In this document: piece by piece, positions 11,040 to 22,077 of the stretch
How positions within the stretch are numbered: the first letter of the stretch is position 1
How the letters are laid out: each line of letters opens with the position of its first letter
Assembly: GCA_902806565.1 (NCBI GenBank)
Contig: CADCXA010000015.1
Coordinates: 248,001 to 312,000 of the forward strand
DNA length: 64,000 nucleotides
From: Hypoxylon rubiginosum
Taxonomy: Eukaryota; Ascomycota; Sordariomycetes; Xylariales; Hypoxylaceae
Reading direction: 5' to 3'
The notes under the pieces: generated by a model
Database searches by the model: none
The model's input: only the letters and a program-made list of their open reading frames with translations
Told to the model about the DNA's origin: nothing
Position numbers and translations under genes: made by a program

Positions 11040-12841
11040 CTAGCTGCTTCCGCCGTCCTCATCATCGTCCCGTCGGGGCTCAAAGTTCAACTGTACACAG
11101 CACGTTAGCACCTTTATCCGTAGCTCCCCTGAACAACACAAACCGTCAGACATAAATCACAAACTTACCGAGTTGCCGTTGTACAGCTGCGCATCCCGCC
11201 GATCCTCCGGGTTCTCGAACCCCCTGATACGGGAGCCCGCGCGCCTATCACCCAAGTCCTGCAGCGGAACCTCCTCCCCGTGCTGCTGCCGCTGCCGCTG
11301 CGCGCGGCCTCCACCACCGCCTCGTCCCCTGCCGAAGAGCATACCAACAACGCCGCCGAACAGGAACGCGTAGACGGCGCCGAATATGCCGAGTATATAG
11401 GCGTAGCTCTTCGACACGATGTTGCGGTTGTCGGCGCCCGCGTAGGCCGCGGCGTACCGGGCGCGGACGAGGACGAGGGTGGCCGAGGGCGCGAGGCCGA
11501 GCGACAGCAGCGACCGGATCTCCTCGGTCGGCTCGATGGCCCTGCCAGGCGACGGCGTGAGCAGCACGCGGAAGGTGTACGGCGCGTCGCCGTCGGTGCG
11601 CTCCTCGTCGACCCACCGCCGGACCTCGCCGCCCGGGGTCGCGTCGCTCTTGAAGCGCGCCCGGAGCGTCGAGCCGTCGAAGAGCCGCACCTGGAGGTTG
11701 CAGAAGTCTCCCCCCTGTGCGTCGCCCCCTTGTCTTCTGGATAGGGGGATGGAGATCGGCGGCGGCGCGTGGCTGGTAGATCCGCCGTCGTCGTCCTGGG
11801 CGGCGCTTAGTAGCAGCCTCGCCTGTCGCTCTTGTGCTTCGCGTTCCTTGCGCTCGCGCTTGTCGTCCTCGATGCGCTTGAGGATGCGCTTCCGCTCCTC
11901 CGCCGCCTGTATCTTCCGGTGGCGGACTGCTTCGGCGTAGCTTCGCTCCGCGGCGTTAATGTTGTGCGACTGGCCCTCGTTGCTCTCGGTCACTTCGCGG
12001 CGCTGCTTTGCGCGGGCTTCCTTTTCAGCCTTTTCTTTGGCTTCTTTAGCCTTCTTGTCTACTTCTAACCGCCTTGCTCGCTCTACGAGGAGGGCCGCGA
12101 CTTGCGCGCGGGATTGTGCTTGCACATCGGGTTGCGCTTGGGGTTGCGGGTCTTGTTGCTGCTCAGAGGAATCAAGACGTGAACTAGACCCTCCAGCCGT
12201 AGAAGATGCTTCTTCGTCATTGCCGCTATGAGCTGCTAATCGAGCGGCCATTTGGGATGTGGCCTGTGACAGGGTCTCGTCCGATAACGTCTGACCTTGA
12301 GCGGGTGGAGGTGCTGCTACTTGGTTGAGGCTTGCAGCGAGTCTGCGAATGAAATCTTCTCTCGTCGCGTTGCTCCCAATGTACTCCTTTAGCATTCCAT
12401 TCCTATGAAATAAGTAAGCCACGATATTCTATACGCAAGCACAGGAGGCATGTGGTGAGACGAACTGGATGATAACTACGGTGGGCTTCTTAGGCACGGG
12501 GAACATGGCCTCTAGAAAACCTGCCTCCTCAGATCCAGCTAGTAGTCGTAAGACTACGGCTTTGCTTTCAAGGGGTAATCTCAGCTACCTGGAATTAACA
12601 TTATATATCTATATATATTAGGTGTTATTTCCTTACAGTATCATTTGTAAGAAATTCATTTTCCCACGTCGTACTCTGATCTTCGTCGTCTAGGATCGTG
12701 TTATTCAAGTTTTACATATCTTCTTCTCGTCGGTAGCTTACCTGTGACGAATGCAACGACAGCTTTTCCCTGCTGGACAGCAAAGTTGATGCCGTCTTGG
12801 AGACCGCCTTGAAAGAAGACACTAGATTCCGTGTCCGCCAT
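11040..12841 (-). CDS. UBX-domain protein with thioredoxin-like N-terminus and membrane hairpin (UBXN4/erasin-like), 5 exons
   Basis: Exons 12841-12742, 12689-12637, 12584-12466, 12402-11169 and 11090-11040 give 518 aa in consistent phase. The UAS/thioredoxin-like N-terminus starts MADTESSVFFQGGLQDGI and continues over three short exons to KKPTVVIIQNGMLKEYIG. A long Arg/Lys/Glu coiled-coil region precedes a UBX domain (CNLQVRLFDGSTLRARF ... YTFRVLLTPSPGR ... LGLAPSATLVLV), then a hydrophobic segment (YILGIFGAVYAFLFGGVVGM) and a tail ending NFEPRRDDDEDGGSS. UBX domains recruit Cdc48/p97; this architecture is that of ER-associated degradation adaptors of the UBXN4 type. The exon 3 donor GTTCGT is weak, but the acceptor and frame support it. 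Confidence 0.85.
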
Positions 12842-13401
12842 CTTGGTTGGGTTAGGTGGTGGAAGTAGTAAAGAATATCTTTTCAGCACAGAACAGCTCA
12901 GAGCTTGAGGCTGTCTCGTGGCGATATCTAAGCTTCGAAGCTCATTTGCTTTGAAATAGTTAGTTTGTATTCCTCATACGATACTATCTATTCAAAAGTT
13001 CAGGAAACTCACCAACTTAGTATCTTGTTCCGAGGTTTTATTCATATACAGAATTCACGAGGATGTGAATGGGATGTGAATGTGTGTGATGTAAGTTGTA
13101 AACTTGTCCAAGCTCAGGCTGTTCACGGTACAGTTCACAGTACATCGATGTTGTACAATACCAGGGTGGCAGGGGTGGTAAATACAGGTACTTTCCCGCT
13201 AGTCGGCTGGTGCCTACTCCCTGTCAGCTCCACTATACCACCTGTCGAATCTGGAACGATAAACCAATTAGAGAGCTCCCATCAACTTTGAAAAATGAAC
13301 GTCATTTTCGATAAACCGTACCGACAGCCCTATGAGGCTCCTTATGTCTAAAATCGTACCGGCTCTCGTCGATTAGCTACAGATTGGCTATCTCCTTCAA
13401 A
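12842..13401. promoter_or_regulatory. Divergent promoter region of the UBX gene and SURF1
   Basis: 560 bases between two start codons on opposite strands. Only chance frames; no motif recognised with confidence. Confidence 0.35.
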
Positions 13402-14657
13402 ATGAAGTTGAACAGATGGCCAAGTCCCCAATGCCTCGCCAGGCGAGTCGAACAATCCCTCGAAGCCCAGGTCCGCGCATCCCACAGCTACACCTCAACA
13501 TCCACCTCGCGATGTAGCCACAGCATCTTTCGACCTCCCCGACCCTTTAGCTCCAGCTCCAGCTCCAGCTCCAGCTCCAACTCCCGCACACCACCAAACC
13601 CCATCCTCCGCCGCCCCTTCGCACACACCGTCCCCCGTCCAGCCCGCCCCCCCGCCGAAGACCCCTCCTTCACCTCCATCCTCGACAACCCCCCCGAACT
13701 AGTCCGCACCGGCCGCCGCCGCCACGGCCCCGGCCTCCTCGTCCTCGCCGCCATACCCGTCACCGCCTTCCTGCTGGGCACGTGGCAGGTGCAGCGCCTG
13801 GGCTGGAAGACGGAGCTCGTGGCGCGCCTCGAGGACCGCATCGTCCGGGACCCGCTCCCGCTGCCGCCGCGCGTCGACCCGGACGCCGTCCGCGACTTCG
13901 ACTACCGGCGCGTCCGCGCCCGGGGCCGGTACCGGCACGACAGGGAGATGCTCGTCGGGCCCCGGATGCGCGACGGGGAGCAGGGGTACATGGTGGTGAC
14001 GCCGCTCGAGCGCGAAGGGGGCGGCGACGAGGGAAACGCTACGGTCTTGGTGAATAGGGGGTGGATCAGCAAGAAGCGCATGCGCCAGCGGGACAGGCCT
14101 GAAAGCTTGGATTCCGGGGAGGTCGTGGTCGAGGGCCTGCTGCGGGAGCCCTGGAAGAAGAACATGTTTACGCCCGAGAACCGGCCCGACAAGGGCGAGT
14201 TCTACTTTCCCGACGTGAAGCAGATGGCTGAGCTGACGGGAAGCCAAGCTGTGTGGATAGAGCAGACTATGGGTACGTTATATTGAGCAGGAAATATCAT
14301 ATCGAGGTATTATCATTTGGTTGGATTTCTCGGCTAACAGTTGCTTCTCTTACTGCAGAACCGGATCTGCTTCAGGCTATAGATATGGCATCCAAGGGCA
14401 TCCCCATTGGTAGACCGGCAGAGGTCAACTTGAGGAATAATCATGCCCAATACATCTTTACATGGTATGCTCTCCCTCCATCCTCGTCGGCATACCTGCC
14501 CCTATTCATAACCCCTGTTCATCATTTCATGATCTCACTAACGGTCATATACAGGTATGGACTCGCCATAGCGACGTCCATCATGTTCTATATGGTGGTC
14601 AAGAAACCTCCCACGGATATCTCACGCCGAGTGCGGCTGAATAAGGAGTGGTCATAG
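13402..14657 (+). CDS. SHY1: Cytochrome c oxidase assembly factor SURF1/Shy1, 3 exons
   Basis: Exons 13402-14272, 14359-14464 and 14555-14657 give 359 aa. The N-terminus is a basic presequence with a poly-serine run from a CTCCAG hexamer repeat. The SURF1 fold follows: a first membrane helix (GLLVLAAIPVTAFLLGTWQVQRL), then FDYRRVRARGRYRHDREM, GYMVVTPL, VLVNRGWISKKRM, EGLLREPWKKNMFTPENRPD, and after intron 1 the conserved NNHAQYIFTWYGLA ending in the second helix IATSIMFYMVVKK. Shy1 sits in the inner membrane and helps haem a insertion into Cox1. Intron 2 carries a CACTAAC branch site. The stop lies 43 bases from the CENP-T stop on the other strand. Confidence 0.95.
13549..13580. repeat. CTCCAG hexamer microsatellite inside SURF1
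   Basis: About five tandem CTCCAG units encoding a serine run in the predicted mitochondrial presequence. Length variation would change only the poorly conserved N-terminus. Confidence 0.8.
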
Positions 14658-14700
14658 TCCACTGTTGTTGATATATATTAAGCCCAGCACCGTTCCAGGC

Positions 14701-16284
14701 TCATGTCACTTCTTCCTCCACGTCTACGTCCGCTTGCCTTGACTGTCTTTTCCGGCGAGCCTTTTTCGGTATCGGGACTGCCATGCGCAGTTCCTGCAAA
14801 AGTTCCCTCGGTAAGTATCGCTGCGCCAGGGCGAATGGCGTAGTAGAGGTACTCGTCTGTCGTTGTCTGTTGTATATAATCAGATATTTGTACTTATAGG
14901 TTTTAAAAATACCCTCCGAGTGAAGAGAAATGCAACATACCTTCGCATAAGCATCACCATGTCACTCTCGTCGATAGTCTTGCGGCCTGCATGCTGGGCG
15001 TAGGCTGATAAGTCGTCTCCTAACTGCTCGAAAAACCAGTCCGTCGCTTGCATAATCGCCTCTAGCGTGTCCGAGCTAATCTTCGACTTGCCGACCCCGG
15101 CCGTCTTAGCAAGCGTGGTTGCTAATCGCTTCACCACGCCCTGAGGTAATGAAGGATATTCGATGCCGTGTCTTGAAATCTTTTTACCAGCTTTTCTCCT
15201 CCTGGTTCGTTGTGCCGGGAGGTCGGCGGCTTGCGATACTATGGTTGTCTCGAGCAGTTCCTGGTTGTGGCCATCATCGTCATCGTCATCTTCAAGTCCA
15301 GGCATTCCGAATGGCTCTCCTCCTTCGTCATCATAATCTTCTACTTGCGGCGGACCTTCTGCCTCGAGACCTTCCGTCACAGTTTGGTTGCGGGTAGGTG
15401 ATTCTGCTGGAGCCATAACGAACGTGCTCTCGTTTCCCATCTCAGGTATCTCTATCGGACCGAAGTCATCCATACCACCCATCGTTTGGCGTCTCGTGTC
15501 TTCGTCCATACTACATGCCATTAGCTTTCTCGGAGGCGGGAAGGAGAGTAACGTGATCGTACCGTTCAAAGATAGCGTCCTCATCCATAGCCATACCTCC
15601 AGTATCATCATCCAACGCGGGCGGCGGGAAGAAACCAGAATCGATCCCAACGTCATTATCGTCGTCTGCAATTTCCGGTCCGATATAGTCGCTCATTCTC
15701 ACACTCCCAAAACTTCCTCTGTCCAGGCGACTCAGGGGCAATTCGCTCCATGCCCGACGCGGTAGCTCGATCGACTGGACGGTGTAGTTTTCATCATCCA
15801 GTATACTAGACCGGGGTGGCTTCAACTCGCTGTCATCGTCGTCGTCACGATCCAAAGGTAACGAGAAACGCGGCCTCTCAATAGGAAAGTCATCGTCATC
15901 GTCGCCTTCTATGAGCGTCTGTAGGGTCGAGTCATTATTAGAGTTGGGACCGGGCGACGAGGACGAGGAAGATAGGGCGGTCGATGTGGGCGCCAGAACC
16001 CGACTAAGGTTCCGTAGCAAGTCCCGCGGTGTCTCGCGCTCGCGCTCACGAGCCAGGCTGCGCCGGCGACCGACTCGCCCGGGTGTAAAAAGAGCTGCGC
16101 GGCGTTGGTCTATAGCTCGTATGGCAGCCCGCGCATGCGGTGTGTTGGGATTGTTTCGGCGGGCCGAGGCGGATAGGCGGTTGGACGAGGGGTCGGCGCT
16201 GATGGCGCGGCGATTCGGAGTCGCGAGGGCCTGGGGTGTCCTGAGCGGTGCTAGACGGCCATTGTTCAGAGCCGAGTCTGCCAT
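14701..16284 (-). CDS. CENP-T: Kinetochore protein CENP-T (Cnn1), C-terminal histone fold, 3 exons
   Basis: Exons 16284-15563, 15510-14941 and 14866-14701 (introns 52 and 74 nt) give 485 aa. The N-terminal half is disordered, basic at the start (TPQALATPNRRAIS) and then strongly acidic with Asp runs, as in CENP-T proteins that bind Ndc80 and Mis12 complexes there. The C-terminus holds the histone fold: RRKAGKKISRHGIEYPSLPQ, VVKRLATTLAKTAG, LEAIMQATDWFFEQLGDDLS, TIDESDMVMLMRRQRQ, followed by the CENP-T extension ALAQRYLPRELLQELRM. In the family this domain pairs with CENP-W and binds centromeric DNA in the CCAN. The last exon is needed for the C-terminal extension. Confidence 0.92.
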
Positions 16285-16382
16285 TGCGAATATAGAGATT
16301 TTTTTCGCTCGAGTCTACCAGCTAGCGAGATAGCTCGTGGAAATGTAAGTGACCCAGTGATGTTTGTTGACTCATGATAGAA

Positions 16383-16568
16383 TTAGATTTTCCATCCGAA
16401 CTCCTCTTGTATTTTTCCCAATCTCACTATTTCTTCTCGTATCGAATACTTCGGACAGCCTCGAGAAGGAAATGTTGCTTGACGGTGTAATAGGGCGGTA
16501 TGACGTGTGGTGATTATCTTACCTTCCAACGCGATTCGGAACCAAGACGCGTCGAGGTTGTTAGACAT
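16383..16568 (-). CDS. Possible tiny gene, open both spliced and unspliced
   Basis: A 61-codon frame starting MSNNLDASWFRIALEG. Joining 16568-16523 to 16459-16383 (GTAAGA..CTCGAG) keeps the frame and gives about 40 aa ending VRLGKIQEEFGWKI. I know no family. It lies 98 bases upstream of the CENP-T start on the same strand and could equally be an upstream ORF or chance. Confidence 0.2.
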   Translation of the reverse strand: MSNNLDASWFRIALEGKIITTRHTALLHRQATFPSRGCPKYSIREEIVRLGKIQEEFGWKI

Positions 16569-19296
16569 GGAAATGACATGGAAATCTGGGGCAAGGACTG
16601 CACGTGGCGTTCTCGCACTGTCTTACCAAAGACCCTCAAGGAGGTGCGGGGCAACATGTAAAGAGCACTTTAGCGTTTCCAGGTCACCCTTGTCATCTTG
16701 CAGCCCTGCCGAAACCCCCTAAAGTAAACTCCCCGACAGCTTAAGCTTTAGCATATGGAAAGCCCTGAAAGCCCTAAGGCTGCCGGCTCTGGTGCCGGTG
16801 CCAGAACATTTTGAAACGATTTCGATTCATCTTCCTGCGTTCCGTCTCCCGCACGACTCCATAGTGACCTTGTTCCGTCCGACCTTCTACAAAGTAAAGC
16901 TTCAAACGGCAGAATTATACCAGCTAAGCAATCGATCTGTTACCTTGGATAAGTAACAATCTAAGTTGGAGTTAGAGCTGGAGTAAATACTCCGCTTGCT
17001 CTACATACTCCGCAGAACTGCATGCATATCTCATATCTCTGGGTAACTCGAGGCTTTCCATACATTGGTTCTTCTACCATACAGCCATATGATCAATGAT
17101 CAGTTCTAGGCACATGTGGTTTGACGTTTTATACTGACAAGTTTCAATGTATGAAGCAAACTAGTTTGTCCAACTGTCAAGACGCTTCTAATTCCTTTTC
17201 CTTAGTGCCATCTTCCTTTTGTCATCCCATAGGCTTGCTCCGCGCCTATTGGCCCATTAAGCACAAACGAATCTGCCGCAGGGAGGGTTATGACTGGTTT
17301 GGAGAGCTTCCTAGACCTAGGATAAATGAAGAGTTTGGGGTCGATGGCCTCATGAGATTCGTCAGATATCAAGGTCAGGAATGGCCTTAACACCTCAATC
17401 ATCTGACGAATCATCCAAATTCGTTTTCTAGCTTGACGCACCACTGGCCGAGACCCCTGACACCCACGCAGCCCATAACAAGCGATACGTCTTCGGATGT
17501 TCCAGAGGAGCTGGGTTGTTACAAGAGACGCTTCAAGTGGTACCTAGGCCTATCGCATGGCACATATTGGTCCAAGTATTTTCTCTCCCTTCTATTAGTT
17601 GGTCATGTTGAATATCTCTTTGGTCTCCGTCTGTCAGTCTATCAGTCAGTCTGTACAGTGGTAGGGCAGAGCGATTACATACGTAATGTGTGTCACATTG
17701 CTTGCCTACGGTCAGCTACCTACATACATATCACATGCGTATGCAGAGCGGGAAGTGCAGCGGCAATGTAGTCTAGAATCGATCGAGTTATAGTATGTAC
17801 ATAGTATAAGTCCTATAGTCCTGTAAGATACCCGCAGAGCCCTCATTGGTTTATTCAAGCTTCGTTTCCATATACCATGTATCACATACCGTTGACCTTA
17901 ACCAGACTTTATCTAATACTATAATTGTTGTTAGCCCAAGACTCTCGTATATATAAAAGATATAACTGGAGTACTAGTCTAGGACTAGGTAATATTCAGA
18001 CACTTAATCGTAAAACTATGACGAGCTGAGACAGACTCAATACTTCGCGATCTCGACAAAGAGTTACGGAATAGTAATAGCCAATAGTGACGCTTAGACC
18101 AACTCATTATTTGCCTTAAGGGGGAAGTACCTGGGTACGAGCACGGCAAGTATCTTATCTGTGGCCCCCTAGCCCCGCCTATCTGATATTCCCCACTAGC
18201 GAACAACCAGTGAACCAGCGAACCACTACAACTATAACTTCGCTTTTTCCGAGTGGGTGAATACGTCCCGACTTGTAGGGATTCAATTGCGACGGCGTCT
18301 CAATCACATCTCACATATCTCCAATATCGAATGACATTCGATATCTTGGACTTTGGCTTTACTCTTTTTCTTCCGACACGGATCAAACAAGAAAGATACG
18401 GATACAGACGAAAGACTCACTCACTGATTCGACTCTCTCTAATTGTCCTCCGTAAGTTCATCACACATTTCTTTATCTTAGCACTTTCAACTGTGCAGAT
18501 TATCATATATACCCATCCGCCTCATCCACCTACAAATCGTATCCATACTGTCTTGCTTGGTTCCTTTCCCGGTTCATGTCAAGTTGTTACGGTTTTCCTA
18601 AATCCATCTTCCTCTCTCCTATCGCTGTTCGCCGCCACATCTGTTCTGCACAATCAGCTCCATCTGCAAGACGTTCGCGCCATCGTCCGCTCAGATCATC
18701 GAGGTCTTCAAATCAATCACCGTCGTGTCTGATAGAGGGTCCACACCTCAAGGACACCCAAGGACACCCAAGGACACCCAAGACACCCCTAGCGCAAAAA
18801 GAAGCTCCATCATCCCTATCGGGGTACCCTACCAGGCCCTACCTACCCTATCAGGCCAACACCGTCAGGGGCCTGTTCAACCACCTACTATCGTTCCAGC
18901 TCGCGGACCGTGCAGTACATACGGCCCCAGTACCCAAGACATACAGCTCCTAGCTTTCTGCTTGGTACCTTAGGTAGTGACTCTTGGTTGCTGGTAGCGC
19001 CGTAGTCCAGTCAGTCCAGTGCTTCGTCTCTTACCAGCCTGCCCGCCTCCTGCGATCTGCGGCACCACACCCTTCCGACCTTGTGTCAAAACATTTCTAA
19101 CCCTTATGCAACGCCAGCTCCCTCTACACCTTTTTTCGTTCCTGATCCTAACGCCAGCGAGTCTCTAGAAAATACCATACTCATTCCAAAGCATCTCTCT
19201 CAAGATACCAAGATCGTTAGATTTGCTGCATTTGCCGATTCTATTGTCCAGTTTATCGCCGATAGTCTAATTCTTCCCTATTGAAAATCGCCTACC
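16569..19296. other. Long spacer and Rac1 leader region
   Basis: About 2.7 kb without a convincing gene. 17121-17444 has short open frames on both strands that I could not assign. 18450-19290 is C/T-rich, as in long 5' leaders of fungal signalling genes, and should hold the Rac1 promoter and 5' UTR. It includes a triplicated AAGGACACCC at about 18750-18782. Confidence 0.4.
18749..18782. repeat. Short tandem repeat AAGGACACCC x3
   Basis: Three direct copies of a 10-base unit followed by a partial copy, in the probable leader region of the Rac1 gene. Chance slippage is the simplest reading. Confidence 0.7.
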
Positions 19297-20240
19297 ATGG
19301 CAGCCCCTGGTGTCCAATCGTTGAAGGTACGTGGCGATGTCGCTCCCAACGATCAGTAACATTCGCATCGTGGACTACATATACTAATGCGAACTTATCA
19401 TGCAGTGCGTCGTGACGGGTGACGGTGCTGTCGGCAAGGTCCGTAAATACCATCCTTATCAATCTCGACAGATTCGAGCTATGTTCCAAATCTAACATGA
19501 ACATCAGACATGTCTACTCATCTCCTACACAACGAATGCTTTCCCGGGCGAATACATACCCACGGTGTTAGTCGATTACCTTCTTCTATACCCCTATTTC
19601 ACCACCCAGACTAATATTTCTCCCGTAGGTTCGACAACTACTCGGCTAGTGTAATGGTAGATGGCAAGCCCATCAGCCTGGGACTGTGGGATACTGCTGG
19701 CCAGGAAGATTACGACCGACTCCGACCGCTCTCGTACCCTCAAACCGATGTCTTTCTAATCTGCTTCTCCATCGTGAGCCCGCCTTCGTTCGACAACGTA
19801 AAAGCCAAGGTAGGTAAAACCACCAGCCGTATAGGAAACTTGGCTAGGTCAACTATTTCGTTGAATGAGGTCGCTAATCTTGGCCTAGTGGTATCCCGAG
19901 ATTGATCACCACGCGCCTAACATTCCCATCATCTTAGTCGGTACTAAGCTGGATCTGCGGGAAGACCCCGCCACTTTGGAAAGCCTTCGGTCTAAGAGGA
20001 TGGAACCCGTATCATACGACCAGGCTCTAGTTTGCGCAAAGGAGATCCGGGCTCATAAATACTTGGAATGTTCGGCCCTCACGCAGCGAAACCTTAAGAG
20101 TGTCTTTGATGAGGCTATTCGGTATGATTTTTCGGTAGCTTCCCACCCAACAGCCATATACTAACCTTCTTTGCAGCGCTGTCCTCAACCCCCGACCTGT
20201 CGCCTCAAAAAAGAAGCCGTCGAAGTGCACGATCCTATAA
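19297..20240 (+). CDS. RAC1: Rho-family GTPase Rac1, 6 exons
   Basis: Exons 19297-19326, 19406-19438, 19508-19566, 19629-19809, 19889-20121 and 20177-20240 give 199 aa with every phase kept. The P-loop GDGAVGKT is interrupted by an intron between K and T. Next come switch I (YIPTVFDNYSA), switch II ([20 protein letters not shown]), the guanine motifs GTKLDL and CSAL, the Rho insert ([16 protein letters not shown]), a polybasic KKKPSK and the C-terminal CTIL box, predicting geranylgeranylation. The sequence follows Rac rather than Cdc42 ([16 protein letters not shown]). Fungal Rac1 acts at the plasma membrane in polarised growth, hyphal branching and NADPH oxidase signalling. Intron 5 has a perfect ACTAACC branch region. 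Confidence 0.96.
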
Positions 20241-20946
20241 TGGCCCGCTCGGGAGAGAGATTGTTTGCAATATTTGATGTTTGGTCGAGCGAGCCAGAAA
20301 GTTTTGCGAAACGATACAGGCGTTTTTGGTGGACATATAGGAAAGAGTACTAATCGTCGACGAGGAACCGACGTATTCAGGCAACTTCACTTGGCCGACA
20401 CTACCCATATATTTTCACGTCCCCTCATTTGAACCTACATACCCTCAGACGTTTTTGGTGGCTGTTTTGTTGTTTGGCAGGCCACAGGTTTCGACCATAA
20501 GGATAAGGGGGAAGAAGCGAATTTGCAAGCCGTCTGCGAGGACCTGGTGCATACGATCCTACTCGATCTTGGTGTCTAACGAGCTTTTGTCATGTCCGCT
20601 CTTTTTATGGTCTTGGCCTAGGCGGGTTTGACGTACAGGTTACCAAGGTCGAATTCTTCCATAGGGAGGCGCCCCGAACCGGAGGTCGACGGTGGCAAAG
20701 AGTCGTGAATCCCCAACCTTAGAAGGATATCCAACTCGCCTTTTTTCACAATTCTGTAGATAGCATATTTGCGAGAGGAATTTAAAATTTAAGTATGCAC
20801 CCAATATCACAATAACACTCCATTTTTCCCGGTCTATGTGGACGCCGAAAGAAATGCACCCATGATCAAATTTAGGTATCTACCTTGTCTATGCAGCAGA
20901 TACTCGTAAGGGTATCACGTACGTATCCAGATAAGTCTAGTCTAGT
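20241..20946. other. Convergent spacer between RAC1 and NOP6, with a coding-like segment
   Basis: About 700 bases. After a CAG at 20478-20480 an open stretch 20481-20579 reads ATGFDHKDKGEEANLQAVCE and on to DLGV-stop, which looks like a terminal exon but has no upstream partner that I can find. A 12-base direct repeat, CGTTTTTGGTGG, occurs near 20309 and 20452. Otherwise 3' UTR-like. Confidence 0.3.
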
Positions 20947-21545
20947 CTAGTTGGCACCTGGAACTCTAGCACGGCGACTCGGGTGGATATTATCCTCCAC
21001 TCCGGCGCTCTCCTCGGCACCGTCGCCGCCCTTCTTCTGACTCCTCTTGTCGGACCTGACCTTCTGCTCCTCCTGGGCCCTCCGGGCGCGCTCCTCGTTG
21101 AGCTTGGCGTTCTTGGCGCGGATCTTCTCCTTGCGGTTGGTAGACTTGTTGCCGCCGCCGCCGGCCGTGAGCTCGACGTTGATGCGGCGCTCCTCTGTTT
21201 TGGGTTTGCTGCCGTTCTTGTTGCTGCCGTTCTTGCCGTTCTTTCCCCCCTTGTCGCCGGAATCGGAGGAGGGAACCGGGCACGTGAACATGGAGTGGTG
21301 CATGCTCTTGAGGCACGACTTCATGTGGTCGTAGCGGGCGAACTCGACGAAGGCGATGCCGCGCGACCGGCCCGTGGCGGCGTCGTGGAGCAGGCGGACC
21401 GACGTCGGGTGCACGCCGGCGAAGTGGGACTCGATCTGCGGGACCGTGGCCGCGAACGGCAGGTTCCCGACGAAGACGATGAAGCGCGCGGCCTTCTTGG
21501 ACGACTTGCCGCCGCCGTCGGCGGCCTGGGAGTCGTCGTCTTCGT

Positions 21546-21576
<31 letters not shown>

Positions 21577-22077
21577 TTCTTCTTTGCTCTCGTTGGCGTT
21601 TGAGGGCTCAGCAGCGGGGTCGGTAGTAGTGGGCTCGTCGGTAGAGGGTTTGGACTTTTTCTTATCCTTCTTTTTGGACTTGTCCTTCTTGTCCTTTTTG
21701 CTGCTGCTCTTCTTGGAAGGCTTCTCGCCGGAGTCGCCAGCCGCCTCCTCAGTGGTTACGGGGGCCTCGTCCGCCGGGGCATCATTGGTCGCAGCCTCGA
21801 CATCCATCGGTTCGGCTACGGCACCAGCATCTTCGTCCTCGTCGTCGACAGGTGCCTTGCGCTTCCGGTCCTTGTCTTTCTTGCTCTTCTTGTCCTTCTT
21901 GTCCTTTTTATCCTTCTTATCCTTCTTGTCCTTTTTGCTCTTCTTCTCGGGTCTCGGAGCGGCCTCGTCCGAGTCGCTGAGGCGCCGCTTCTTACTGCTG
22001 CTCTCGCCGCTGTTCACGGCGGCGGCGGCGACCGCTGTCGCGGGGTCGTCTTCCGACTTGCGCTTCTTGGAAGACAT
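20947..22077 (-). CDS. NOP6: Nucleolar RRM protein Nop6
   Basis: Single exon, 376 aa. The N-terminal half is a low-complexity nucleolar region with repeated KKDKKDKK blocks, acidic patches and a polyalanine run encoded by a GCC/GGC repeat at about 21548-21576. One RRM follows at about residues 195-300, with RNP2 FIVFVGNLPF and RNP1 RSRGIAFVEF; between them lies ESHFAGVHPTSVRLLHD. The loop after RNP1 is expanded by a Gly/Asn/Lys-rich insert. The C-terminus has the Nop6 signature NRKEKIRAKNAKLNEERARR. Yeast Nop6 is a 90S/SSU processome-associated factor that supports 40S maturation. The family assignment is firm; the insert is the only odd point. Confidence 0.85.

Noticed and set aside
11248..11940. 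Several overlapping frames on both strands
   Set aside because: Shadows of the UBX-domain exon 4.
17121..17444. Overlapping frames on both strands that look slightly protein-like
   Set aside because: No start, splice or family support, and both strands are open at once; could be a relic.
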